DNA from: Chromobotia macracanthus
Lineage: Eukaryota > Chordata > Actinopteri > Cypriniformes > Botiidae
Assembly: GCA_036877525.1 (NCBI GenBank)
Contig: JAZGTH010000073.1
Coordinates: forward strand, 1,054,001 to 1,118,000
Direction of reading: 5' to 3'
Length of the DNA: 64,000 nt
Each line of letters begins with the position of its first letter. Within the stretch, counting starts at the first letter, position 1. This document shows, piece by piece, positions 13,501 to 26,419 of this stretch. The position numbers and the translations under genes are program-made. The notes under the pieces were generated by a model, which was not told where the DNA came from, ran no database searches, and saw only the letters and a program-made list of their open reading frames with translations.

Positions 13501-16500
13501 TATCTGGTTTTAAGGATTTTCAGTTATTTTTACTTGAAAACAAGACAAAATTGATAAAGACAATGATTTACAGTGCATAGTTTCCACGGTTTTTTATGTC
13601 CAGTGTGTAGTACAGTATCAACAGTATAAAAGAAGTTTTTAAATCTAGTCTTTTAAAGGTGTAAAAATGCAATAGATTGCATTATATAATAATTGATTGC
13701 ACACCTCCTCTCCAGTTCCCTGCATTACTTCTATAGGAATGGCGTAGATTTTATTATGCATCTCCACAGTTCGTCTCTTGCCGCTGCGAATCTTTACCAG
13801 CAGCACCCTGAAGTTTGTACCTCCAAGATCCAAAGCCAAAAAGTCTCCATTTTCTGCACAAAAAACAAATAGAGAAAGCATAAATAAATGCACTGGCATG
13901 TTATATTCCTGGCTGGGCTCCAGTTTAAGACCCTTCAGCTTAACTCACCATCAGGGATATAATACAATGTCATGTGTCTGCATTGAGTAAGCCTAGGATT
14001 ATATTATGATGCAATTCAGCAAGGATCAAGAGAATTTAATTTGCTCATAGCAGGGGAACACTGGAGCAGGGTTTTTAATGATGCCTGATTTGTTTTTTTT
14101 GCATGTAATTAATCTGTGGCCACACATAACATTGCAAAGGGAAAATCAGGTCATATTTGTACAATCAATATATATCTGGATTCCTAGGATATATATCTGG
14201 ATATCCTATGGTAACACATGGTCTGTTTGTATAACTGTATTGTTTCACTGTAGATCTTTCACCTGTTCCATCTGGGGTACTCCGCACATAGGTGGGCAGC
14301 ATCTTGACCGTGGCCGTGTTTTGAGTTTTCTTGCTCAATCCGTTCTGGATCTCGGTTCTCATTCTTTTCTTCACCTCCAGCAGTTGTTCTTTGGTCAGCC
14401 GGAACTCTGCCAGCGTCTCAGCAATCTGGCGCGTCTGATCGGCCAATCTGTAAGCCCAGGCTGTAACCATAGCAGCACCCTTACCACTTCCACTCTCAGA
14501 CAGCAAGAAGCGAACATCAGATTCTGGCACTAAACGTCGTACAGTCTTGTGCAGACGTCGGGAATACCTGGGAGACACATAGAAATGCCGTGACTGACCA
14601 ATCAGAGTCATGTTTTTCAGAGAGCCATGTAATATGACAAAGGCAATCACAAGTGAAATTTTAAAACTATGATTCAGACGACTATTAATTATTAAAGGGG
14701 ATTTGAAGGGCAACGTTGTTTGGCAACATACTGTCCTGTAGCCTTGCCAGACTTGCCTAAATATCTCTCTCAGTACAGAGATTGAGATTCACTGCTGTCT
14801 CTTTGAAAGTGTCTATTGAATGACATACTGCCTATTCTGACTCTCACAGACGTCTGTGCATTGTGACCAGGTGAACACTGTGATATAAATGGCACAAAAA
14901 TTTAATTTGATCTTTATGAACTTTAAGTGTCCAGACCTTTAGCATGTGCTAATGAAGACCATGACCGTGTCCATAGTGCCAAAACAAATAGATACACATC
15001 TGCTTCTATGGAAACCTACTCAATGTATATTAATAGAACTTGTCTTTGTTACAAGAGCTAATAAGAGAGTTCAGCGCTCACTCTGAGAGTATCACATGCA
15101 CCTGCAGACTTTATAGCTTTGCTAAGCATACTGGGTGTATTTTTTTATTTTATAAGGCATGAAACATTTTCTTGCTTAAGCAAAGCCATTTTAGGATCTA
15201 AGATCTTTAAGATCTAAAGATATACTTCCTTTGTCTAATTAAATCAACTGTTCACATCACATACCAAGTACCATGGTACTACCATAGTTTTTTGAGCATT
15301 AAAAATCATGCATTTATCATGGTACTTAACAAAGTATACACCACAGTATTACCATCTGACAACATCATGGCCACAGCTAACAATTTTAGGTTGTAAGAAC
15401 GTTTTCCTAATGTTTGTATTAAGTAACAAAAACATTAAAAATGTTATTTTTTTCTAGGAACATTCAAAACATACAGTTTATTAGATGTTAGCTGGGGGTA
15501 CCATAGTATCACCATAGTTTAAGTCTGATTTTAACCTGATTATCTAAATGTAACACTCACTGTGGATGCATCTTGTACAGAGATCCATCAATGCCCACAG
15601 TGGTGCGAAGGCGCGGGGCATTCTTATTGTCCTTGAGACGTGTGAGGATTGCACCCAGTGTGGCAGCAATCAGATTAGCAGAGCGAAAAGAGACAATAGC
15701 ACACACATGCTGCACAGCAATGCAGTCATCCTCAGACGGCTCTACACCCAAACGGGTCAGAATCTCCTTGGCTTTGGTTAGTCCTTCTTTGCTCCTGAAA
15801 AAGATTATCAATTAGATGATCAATTAAGTTAAAATTAAAGAAAATACATGTCCTAAAATGTTTTGTTCTGGTAAAACGGTTGTGTTACCAGATTCATTAC
15901 CATTGTAATGGTAATGAATCTGGCCATACAAAGCAGACCAAATTAACTGGCCATACAAAGCAGACCAAATTAACATGAGCCTGATAATCCATGTTATTCC
16001 ATAAATTAAATAAAAAATAAGTGGTAATGAAAGAGTGATGACTAACTTCTCAATGGCAGAAACATGCTTGGTTTCAATTTTTCCTTTTGTAAGCAGCTCC
16101 GGGGTGATGCGACCCTCAAAGAGCAGACCTTCTTTAGCCATCTTCACCAGGATCAGTCTCACCAGCTCACCCATGTACATCCCACTGACCATCTTCTCAA
16201 ACCTACAAACAATACCGTTTTGCTGAAAGGCTGAGCAGTTACAGTAAAATAAGTTCTTACTGATAGCTTTTGAGGTTTTGTGGCTTACAATTGCTTGCCA
16301 GGGTTGAAAGACCCACGATCGATTTCCCTGTCAAACTCAGTTCGGATATCTTCCAACGCGCCGTCATCTCCAAAAGCCCCCCATTCAGTGTTGATGCACA
16401 TTCTGCCTTCATCTCCCTCCACCAGGTCAATGTGTCTCAGCTCCTCCATGTAACATGCATTAGTGCCAGTACCTGAGGAACCACAGCAATATATGCCATC

Positions 16501-19500
16501 ACACACAGATGGTCAATAAAGCCTGTGCTCGCATATATTTGGAAGATTATTTGTGGTATTGGCTGTCCACTTATGCACAGAAGGAAGTTTCAACTTTACA
16601 ATATCACTGAAAACAAAAATGCATGATTTACATGACAAAAGAAAAATCCTGCATTTAAAACAGAAGAAAAATTTGATGGCTCTGTTACAGGACTGATATA
16701 GTCACATTGTTTTCTCACCAATGATGATGCCAACTTCACAGCGCTGGTCATCAAAGCCACAGGTCATCATGGTTCCAACAGTGTCATTGACAACAGCCAT
16801 AATATCTGCATCATAGTCCTGCAAATATATTTTTCTATTAGATCCCTCTGTATATTCTTAGAAATAAATGTCCTCCTGGTCTTTTAACATAGTTGTGAAA
16901 CACATGGTAAAAATAAAGATTACTTGATTAAGCTCACCCCACGTTTTTTGATGGCTTTATTTAGAAGCTTAACTACATCCATTCCCTCAACCCCACTGGC
17001 CTTGAAACGTTTGGTCCAAGTCAGCAAAATAGCCTGCAAACAATATAAAAATACATTAGAAAACATTGTGATGTAGATAGGAATCATTAAAAAATGAATT
17101 ATAATTTAATAGTGTTAAATGGATCTATGACACAGCTGTAGGACTTTTACTTTGAACCATGCTGGTAAAATATATAATTACCTCATCCAGTTTACTTTGT
17201 ACACAAGGGAAAGAGAATGTGAATCCCACAGGAAGCTTCTTATCTTTAATATTTTGTTTCTCCATGAAGTCTCCAAGGCATTCTGCTACATGGTCAAATA
17301 GCTGCAAGAAACAATAAGACAAAAATGAAGACAAATGAGATTATGGAGGATACTCGATTGCTTGGGCCTCAAAAGATCAAAACGTCTCATTTAAGATTTC
17401 TAATTTAAAATTTAAGACAGCTTAATTGTTACACACAAATTTTATTAATAGTAAGTTCTTCATCTCCCAGATCACAAACATATTCTCGTCTCTGTTGTGC
17501 TGGTTTTCTGTTCAGTGTTCTGTTGTCGGTTATGTGTACCCGTGTTCCGCTGCCATGGACAATATCTTCTGGAGTCTCATATATCTGACTCTCCATCTGC
17601 ACGGTCTGTCTCTTCTCATGTGACACTTTTACCCGCAGAATACGAAAATTAGAGCCCCCCAGATCCAGGGCAATGAAATCTCCCTTTTCTGTAAAAGAAT
17701 TCAAGAAATCATCAATGATAAAACTATTGCTTAGTACAGTATGCAGAGTTTGCATATTAGGTTCAAGTCTATCCAAAAACGAAAATTCTGTCATCATTTA
17801 CACAACCTCATATTGTTCCAAACTTGTCTGACTTTCTTTCTTTTTTTGTATGAACTATTCCCTTAATGATATTCAAAACATTAAACTAGTAACTTCCACC
17901 CAATCGAAATTGCTTTTTTAGGTAACCAAAAGGAAACTGCCAGTGTTATCTACATAAAACCATGACCCAATCACGATTGGTTATATTATACTATCCATGT
18001 AACGATGAGAGTGTGACAACATTTATTTTGGTTGTGACCAAGGGGGCTTACTCAGGAATGCATAACTGTGCAGGCCACAGACATTGACCAATCAACACAG
18101 GCAGCGCTCTCAGGCAACAGCCAGTAAACCCACTTAGCCATGAATTCTTGGCAGCAGATTCTAAAGAAAATGTTTGTAACAAAACAGTGATTAACAACTC
18201 TGTGTGTGACTTTTACAGTGAAGGAGATTAAACAGAGAGGAGTAATGGCAGGAGATGCTTGCATTAATTCAAAATGTTCTCTATAATGTCTTTTTGGTTC
18301 TGAAGGCTTCTGAACGTGCCCAGATTGTTGATATTTTGCAAAGTTCCTGTTGCCAAGCAACAACCTAAATAGCCCTTTTTTGCTAGCTCCTGTTTCTGGA
18401 TTTTAATATAAGGTCTTTCAAAGTATTAAAGATTTTTAATACTGTCTCTTACGAATTCTGGAGATCAGTTCTGAACGATTACTGTACAGCAATTCCAGAT
18501 TACTTTACTACAGTAAAATGTCAATACTATGAAAGGAATAAAACTCGAAAGAATATGTAGTAATAAATATAACATAAATGGTAGTCGGGACCAGGGAGTT
18601 GTACTTTTGACAGGCTATTCTAGACTTGATCTATGTATGCTATATACAAAACTACTACATATATGGGATGCATACTGCAATGATTGAGGCCTAATATTGA
18701 TATGAATACAAATCAATCAGATTTTTGTATCAATATCCTCTTATCCATATTAGCATTGCTTGGATTTAGAAATATTTTTCATCATTAGCTGGAATTAAAT
18801 TGAACAATACAGCTAAATGTATCATTCATAAGACACATCAGAGACAGCTGTATGTAGAATGGAGTATGTGGGCACACTAACAAAGTGCACTAAAATCAAC
18901 GTTCACGTGCCAGTCTGGGATTATAGCCCATATAATCTGTGATGTAACCCTATGCTTCTGGTTGGATGCTGTAGGGTATGTAGAAAGACATGCTCAGGTC
19001 AATGAAGCTCTGAATGTGTTTTGGTTCAGGGAAAATTGGTTCAATACTGTGAGCATAATGTTCACACCATTCTGTGCTATAAAACACTTATGATACTGTT
19101 TACATAGTAAAGTTTGCATTGTGAGATTGGCATGAATGTTATTATTTTAAAAGCTGTTAAAGAGAATCTAACCATTGACAACAAACAATTGTGAAATGTT
19201 TCAAACGGAACACTGGTCAAACTAGTTTTTGTATATACAACTTACGCAACAGCTTGAATGACTGTCTTCTGAGGCTCAACTTTACTCGAAAATCACCAAT
19301 CAAAATTTTACAACTCTCACCAAAATCCAAGTGCAGTTTTTATTGCAATTAAAACAATCAGTTTCAAATATCTATTTTGTCATACGTATTGTTTTTTGTC
19401 AAAGCATTTTGGTTCAAAGAGGTTCAAAGAAGAAACCTAATGTTTTTGATGTTCTGTGATGGAGAGAAATGCAGACTTTGAAGTTGCTGTGTTTAGTATT

Positions 19501-21927
19501 CAGACAGGGCTGACTCCTATAACATGTTATACCTATTCTTATGCATATTCAGCTTTGGAAAAAAACTACTCAAAAGAAAGACAAAAGGTATACATGAATT
19601 ACACCCACATATCACAGTAACTTGGAAGGAACGCAGAATTACAGTATTTAAGGACTCCTGCTTTTGGTGTGTGTACACTGCTTATTTATAATGTATGTGA
19701 ATGCAATTGTTGTACAAAAAAATTGCAGGTTTACCTGATCCATCAGGAATGGATCTCACAAAGGTGGGCAGCATCTTGACAGTAGCTGTAGGGTTGGTGT
19801 CTCGGCCCAGTCCGTTCTCCATTTCCCTTCGGAAACGGGCCATGATGTCTCGCAGTGTCTCATCAGAGAACCGCATAGAGTATAAGTATTTGTCAATCTG
19901 ATCAAAAACAAAAGAAAAGGCACAATGACAAAACAGCATTAGCACAGCTAAATTGGGCCTACATCTTCCCAAAAGACCCATATCAATAATCAGTAATAAT
20001 GAATACAAAATAATACTGAGATGCCAGGGCAGTTAAAACATGTGTAAGACATTGCCTGTCTTTTTCGGCTTGAAATATATGGCCTGTGTCCTAGATTGTG
20101 CCGACCTTCCAGAAATCTATGAGAAATACAGTTTATAAACACAGACACATTAATCAAGAAAATGGCTACTTGAAAATGTTTATTTGAAGTCTAATGGACG
20201 AGAATGAACTACAGCTGTAAACATGAGCACCTGCTCATGCGTATACTGACTCGTGATTAATAATATTGTGAGCACAGGTTATTGCAGAGTGAGGTTGGCC
20301 GCTGTATGTTATGCCATTGGTGAAATAACTATTTACATTAGCTGATACAAACTGTAAATCAATTTCTTTGTGATTTCTGTGATTTATTTAGTTATACACT
20401 TTATTTAGTTACAGACTTTAATTTAGTTTTACAATATGTATATTGTACATAAAATATGGAATTTAAATGTACAATATATTAATAATTATCCTAAATTAGT
20501 CATTTTTAGATTTATTTCATCATTAAAATTATAAGAAAATGTACTTTATTAGGAATAACACAAGGTTCTTTAAAAATGTACGTACAGTATGGACAATATA
20601 TGTCTATTACATTTCATTTGGTCTGTTACATCAAACTGCTGGAAGGGTGTGTAAGACGGGTCATTTCGTAACCAACATTCAACTTCCTTTAAACTAGTTA
20701 AAAGGCAGTAAAGATGCCATAATCTTCTATCAGTAATAAGGGAGAGATGAATGGTGGCTTTATCGTTGCTTATGATAAGAGCAATGACACTTGATGAAGG
20801 ACATTACTGTGAAACTAAAAACATAAAAAGCATTCCTGTAATCACATTAGTCATTAAAATTAAATTAAACACAGGACCTAAGCGGCAATAAATCCCTTTT
20901 CAGTTGACAGCGGTGCTCAGGTGGTAGACTGTCACAGCTTAGGATAGGTTTCATGTCAGCTTGTCATGTCTGTCTTATGTCGTTATGGTAACCACATTGT
21001 TACACAATATAGCTACTGCTTCTGACATTGTGATAAGCCTAAAATGTCTCATTTTGATTAAAACTAGAAGGTAGTTTTCTAGTAAAGATCTTCTTGTAAT
21101 TAATAAGTTTTGTTTGTTGATAACAAAAAAGATCTTTACTAGAAAACTTTTACTAATTACTACTACTTTTTCTTGCAATTAAGAAACATTTATAAAACTG
21201 TTTTTTGAAAACTTGACTTGTTTTTTAACTGGGGTGTATTCACTCCAAGTTTAGCACAGCCACATTTAAAACATAAAGAATACATTGCCTCAAAATTAGA
21301 AACTTAGGCGTGTACGTACACGCATTCCTGCTCAGTGTTTACATGTCTTTCCCTCTTTACAATTCAAACACTCGGTCAAAACTTTGTTATAGCAGCACGC
21401 TGTCAGTCAGCTGTGGTAACCCGATACACTGTCTCCGGGGGAGGGGGCTTTAGATGCGTATGACCACCTTCCTCCACGTAGAGACATACTCTCCAATCAG
21501 CATGTTCACACAGTGACGGAAAAACCCGGCCCTCTCTTCATGGCAACTCCTGATGCCCCACATCCTGCTTTCAAGGACATTGCAGCAGAGATCCGACATT
21601 CTACAGTGATGGTTTGGGTGTCATTGTTGCTCGCAAGGGTATGCCTCGTTCTTTCACCATTGCTGTCGCATAGAGTGTGACGTAGCTGCTGAAACCAGAG
21701 GTACGTGAGGCATGGCGCATCTCACGACTCTTACTAGAGGCTATGAAGCTTCAAAATGCAACCCTGTCACCTGTTGTCATGCACCTTCAGGAGCTCGCAA
21801 AAGCATGTGTAGACACTTATGGTTACAGCTGATAGCATTTGTATATAAAAAGATGGCAACTCACCTTTTTGACCTGGTCATCCTTCAGCTCAGTGAAGTA
21901 GTAGGCCAGAAGCTGTGCTGCTATCAT
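10555..21927 (-). CDS. hk1: Hexokinase 1, complete, two hexokinase halves
   Basis: Eighteen exons, 5' to 3': 21865-21927, 19735-19897, 17540-17688, 17182-17301, 16938-17033, 16719-16818, 16289-16472, 16047-16202, 15561-15794, 14263-14567, 13705-13853, 13069-13188, 12877-12972, 12643-12742, 12214-12397, 11796-11951, 11343-11576, 10555-10702. The sum is 2757 nt, 918 aa, against 917 in human HK1. Exon sizes 149/120/96/100/184/156/234 occur twice, reflecting the ancient internal duplication. Exon 1 encodes MIAAQLLAYYFTELKDDQ, the outer-mitochondrial-membrane binding helix. DLGGSNFR near residue 82 and VVNDTVGTMMTC mark the N-half. DLGGTNFR near 532 and IVNDTVGTMMTC mark the catalytic C-half; DGSGKGAALITAV is at the end. 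It phosphorylates glucose to glucose-6-phosphate using ATP. The start codon is the one opening the mitochondrial helix. No frame defects were seen. Intron 1 is about 2 kb and intron 2 about 2 kb. Confidence 0.97.
15374..15494. mobile_element. Short palindromic MITE in hk1 intron 9
   Basis: A 121-bp stretch is bounded by inverted ends CAGCTAACA and TGTTAGCTG. Flanking sequence on both sides carries CCATGGTACTACCATAG-like motifs (15268-15295) and ACCATAGTATCACCATAG (15499-15516), as if the MITE sat inside an older repeat. A related CAGCTAACA end occurs at 23510. It is non-coding and has no transposase. Confidence 0.55.
15888..15923. repeat. Perfect 17-bp-arm hairpin in hk1 intron 8
   Basis: CCAGATTCATTACCATT and its exact reverse complement are separated by only two bases (GT). 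The right arm runs straight into the tandem repeat at 15921. Confidence 0.85.
15921..15974. repeat. Two perfect tandem copies of a 27-bp unit
   Basis: A 27-bp unit beginning TGGCCATACAAAGCAGACC occurs twice without change (15921-15947 and 15948-15974), immediately after the hairpin in hk1 intron 8. Confidence 0.9.
21073..21148. repeat. Inverted repeat with 20-bp perfect arms in hk1 intron 1
   Basis: AGTTTTCTAGTAAAGATCTT (21073-21092) is repeated as its exact reverse complement at 21129-21148, with a 36-bp AT-rich spacer. It could be a small MITE or a folded intronic RNA element; I recognise no family. Confidence 0.7.
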
Positions 21928-24900
21928 CCTGCTTCACCTCTTCGGTGAAAACGAAATGTGAGAACCCTGAGGAGATTCCTTACGATCTATTCCAGTAAGG
22001 TTGGGAAACTGATTTGAGGCTCAGAAGCAATGAGGGTTAACTGTAATAAGAGAAGCCGGCATGTAGGGGTGTTCCCTCCCAGCAAGCGTTCTGTCTGTTC
22101 CTCCTCGGCCTAGGAAGTCAAGCTGCATATAATGCGCTTGCATGAGATGCAGCAGAGGCTGGGATGGGGAATGGAAGCCCTGCCCACTTACTCTTCTCCT
22201 ATTGGCTGAGGTTTATGGGCAGCCTTCTGAGGCAGAGCACAGCTGACGCCCCCCTTCTTCTCTCTTTCTCCTTACACTTCTTACTCTTCCCACCTCCCTC
22301 TTACATTTTTTGCTTCTCTTTTCTATTCATTCTCTCTGTGTTCTTTCTTCTTCCTCATTCTCTGACATTAACCACCTCCTTTCCTCTTTGTCTGAAGGCG
22401 GGAACTTAAAGAGAAAAACAGGCTTTACCCTGCAGAGAGAGGCACGTAGAGCACGTCCCCAATGAGTCACACACCCAACAGGACCCTGAGGCATATGAAC
22501 CTCACAGTCTGAGCAAAAATGCTGAGTAATGTTATCACACAGTCAAAGTCATATCAGCAAAGAGCTGTGTATTTCACTGTTTCCTGCTTCTGTTTTTAAC
22601 AGTTGCAGGGGGTGCAGTCAAAAGAAAACTAATGAAAAAGACATTGGGGTGAAACAGGAAAGAACTGTTTGCCCTTAAATGTCTGAACAGCTGGAAAATA
22701 ATAAATATTTACAGCGGAGAACAGAAGAAAACATACATAATTTGCTGGTGTTAAATAAAAATCACACAATGCAAATAACTAAATTGCTCTTTTTACCATT
22801 TTATTATGTAATTAAATTGCTAAGCATTCTGACAATCATATGTCCATTACAATATTTGTGGCTCTAAACTACTATAGTATTTAACTCATTATCTATATTC
22901 TTCACTCTTCTTGCTGTTACTAGCACTAGTTGATTTTCAAACAAAAACATTTGTACAATTTTAATGTTTTAACCAGTGATTATGCAGCTGGTACAGTGCT
23001 TACTTTATAATTACTTACTTCACAGCAGGAAGCATTCATGGAAATTGGAAAATCTATTGAAGCAAGTGAGGTGATAGTAACACAGGCCAGCTTATTGTGT
23101 TGTGCTCTCAGTCATGCGCCCATCCTCCCTCCCTGCCAACAGCACGTGAGTGTGAGAGCCTAACATCCTCTTACTAGTCAGAGCCAGTCAGAGTACAGTT
23201 TCAAGGTACGTCACAAGATTTGCCTCGATTTTTGCCTCATTCATATTTTTTAAAAGAGGATGCATCCTTTATCCTTCAACACACTGTACCATTTGATTTA
23301 TTCGAGCAATCATAAAAAATACTTAAATGTTGTTGCTAATTTAGATAACAATACACATCACGACTATATTAATTGCTAAGAATTTTTAAAGATAACAGAT
23401 TTTAATTAACTTACTAGTTCAATTTTAGTATTTTGTTGAAATTCTAAAAAAAAATTGGGAGTAAATGTATATTTAGGCTGAATGGGTGATCTGATCCAAA
23501 AGGCAGACCCAGCTAACAGGGAATGTTCTCAGAACGTTGTATAATGGTCTCTCAACGTTCCTGCAGTAACATTGGTAGAACATATCTTGGATTACACAAA
23601 AACACCTAACAACCACCCAAAACACTTTAGCAAATGCATTGCAGTGAGCTAAAAAATAATGAGAACACTAGCAACCACAAAGCCCTGACAACAACCCCCG
23701 AACACTCCAGCATCACAGAATATTAACAAGAGCAAGCACCACTTTTCTCTGTATTTCTCTTAATTTTTCTACTCTATATACTTTATTATATGGGCTTGAC
23801 CTGATTCATTTATATTGTGTGTTTACTCCTAATGACCAAATAACAATTTGCAACAATTTGCAGGTTTAAAAGTAACAAATTCTCTACAACTAAGTACAGT
23901 ATTGAGGTTTTGTTGTTTATTCCTTTACTATACACCTGATTTTCAATGATGTAAAATAGTAGCTCCAAATAGCAGTAGAAAAACATGTATTGTGGACAGT
24001 TCTTTATGAATCTCATAAGGTGACTCTTATGAGCAATCATACCATTTCCTGCAACAGTTACTGCAACCAAAAGTGACTGTGTAAAACACATTCAAGTACT
24101 GTTAAAAAATATACAAGAGAACAATGCTCAACTGATAAAGTACTTTGCATAGTGGAGTAATGATATCATTTCCTGATAGACTCACGCTGGGAGTGTTTAT
24201 GTTTCGTTAGTGTCTGTTACAACGGAAATGTGAACTATTGTCTCACTGTTGCAAAGCACTATTTTTGACATACCCAGCAGATGTAACAGTCCATAAGGAC
24301 TAAAGGTTCATGCATGAATTAACAAAATCACAAGGGCATGTACCAAGTGAAGCTCATTATTATCATTGTACACAGTGCAACAAGATTATTTGTACTTCAA
24401 AAGGCCAAACATAGTGGCCAACATTAGTGACATTTTCAGTAAAAATAAATAACAAACCCTTAAAAAATAAATATAAACCTGATTTTCATTAGGTCATTTT
24501 TAGATGTCATAATACATGTAAGTTATTTGAGCCATGTACTTAAAAATACAGAAAACAGCAATTAACTCTTCAGAATGTTTGTATCTTTTTTTAAAGCAGA
24601 GCAATAGAATAAAACGATCATGATTTCTGTAATTTGCATTGTGGATGTGAATTTTTTATTTTTATTTCTCTGTATACTTACATATGAAAGGAATGATGAA
24701 TAAACCTAATTTTTCTTAATTCATGTAATGTAAAATTTAGGGCTGTTGTTGTAATACATGGTGCCCATGATTTTTATGGACAGGCCCCACTCCACCGGCC
24801 CAGCAGGCAAGCAAACAGGCAGGAGTCCATGGACCCCCGAGGGCCACAATGAGGCCCTGGGAGGTCCACAGAAAACCTGGAGGAAAAACGTTTTATATTA

Positions 24901-26419
24901 TATGTCTTAACAGTAAGAAGTAAAAAATAAATCTGTATATAGTTTATATCAATGTTTTTGGTATCTGCATATAGGTATATGCATCAGGCAGTGTTCATTT
25001 GTCCTCCAGTGCTCTAAATCCAGCAGTTTTACCAGCACAGACAAAGGATGTAGTTGTGGTACTTACATATGGTAAAGTTTTCGTCACCTCATCACTTTCC
25101 ATAACTGAAGGAGTTGTAGAAAGGTGTGTTACTCTTAAAGGTAGGTTAGGGAATCTCAGTGTCAGTTGAACCAGCTGGCTTCTTGAGATCAAGCAGGATT
25201 TAAATATGTGCCCTTACATAACCCAACAATGACACTGAGGTGAGCCTATTGTAATACCTCTTACAGGCCTTTAATTGTCATTGTGATATTTTGTGAATAT
25301 TGTTAAAATGAAACAATAAACAAAACATGTGAAATGTTACATGTGAAACAAGTGAAATGCTAACGTTCTGCTCAGTTTAGGATAGTTTAGCATACTTCAA
25401 CATTTCATACATATCTAAGCCAACATTGCCAAGCCCACTTATAAATCATTTTGGATTTTTATTTGTTGTCAAACCAGAATTTTTTATCTTGCAAAGATCT
25501 GGCAACCCTGGTGTAAATGTTTATATGTATGCTTGCTGGTGTGTGTAAGTATGGTGACATGCTGCTGTTAATTCTTTGTTGCTTCAGCTCCAGCGTACTA
25601 TTGCAGGGAAGTAGTTAGTTAGCATTAAGGGGAAAGATTATGGTGAGTAAACTTTTCCCTTTTCTGCTCCATGAGGATTTGCAACCAGAGGCTGGCTTGG
25701 TTAAATCGCTCTGACTAATCCCTTAGGATCTTAAATTAGCAAAGATACCTGGAAATTTGCAAATGTTATTACCTACAGGTGTATTAAATCACCTTTTAAC
25801 AATATGTCATATATAATTCTTAGTGATTTTCCATTGATACTTTATCTTTAGCGATCAATGCTGAGAGAGGCCAATTTGTTAAAATGTAATCTTATCAAGA
25901 ATCATTTAAGTTGATCTAAAATAAAATCTGGTAAAATTTAATCCAGAAGCCACTTTGTTTAATTAGTAGATCCATGTCAAATTCAAAATTGAAATGGTAA
26001 ATACTGTCATGACATTCCAGTGCACAGAGCAACCATCCCCTGGTTTGGCCTCTGTGCACCATTCATTCTGACTGCTCATGCACAACTGCTCGCTGAGTCT
26101 GGACAAAAGGAGAGCGAATGAGCAAAAAGCCTTCAAAGAGTACAGTGAGTGTGAATCATAAAACAGGATAATGCTCATCATAGTAAACGTGAGACCAAAA
26201 GAGGCTGTTGTGAGGTAAACTTTATTGCACTAAATTAAAATAATACTAACAAAAGCAATAATAAAATCAACATTTTCTGCCAATGTCCTTACAGGCACTT
26301 ATTTTTATATACAAAATATTAAAAATGCAAGGCTGCAAAATGAATCCTATACTCATTCTGTACAAGAACAGGTTTCTGAGAACAGCAGCATGAGGGTTTC
26401 CTGAACTTCTTGTTCTGCT
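21928..26419. other. hk1 upstream region and spacer to the hkdc1-like relic
   Basis: About 4.5 kb with no gene I can support. The first 600 bp should include the hk1 promoter; no TATA box was seen. A strongly pyrimidine-rich stretch runs 22240-22400. Degenerate teleost repeat sequence lies at 23510-23712, with a CAGCTAACA end followed by CTAGCAACCAC-like units. A GC-rich patch at 24780-24890 contrasts with the AT-rich surroundings and is unexplained. The rest shows nothing. Confidence 0.5.
23510..23712. repeat. Degenerate interspersed repeat with AGCAACCAC-type units
   Basis: The tract starts CAGCTAACAGGGAATGTTCT and contains AGAACGTT/CAACGTTC motifs. It then carries imperfect units resembling CTAGCAACCAC and AACAC. 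The same CAGCTAACA end bounds the MITE at 15374. The family assignment comes from memory of similar cyprinid repeats. Confidence 0.4.
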
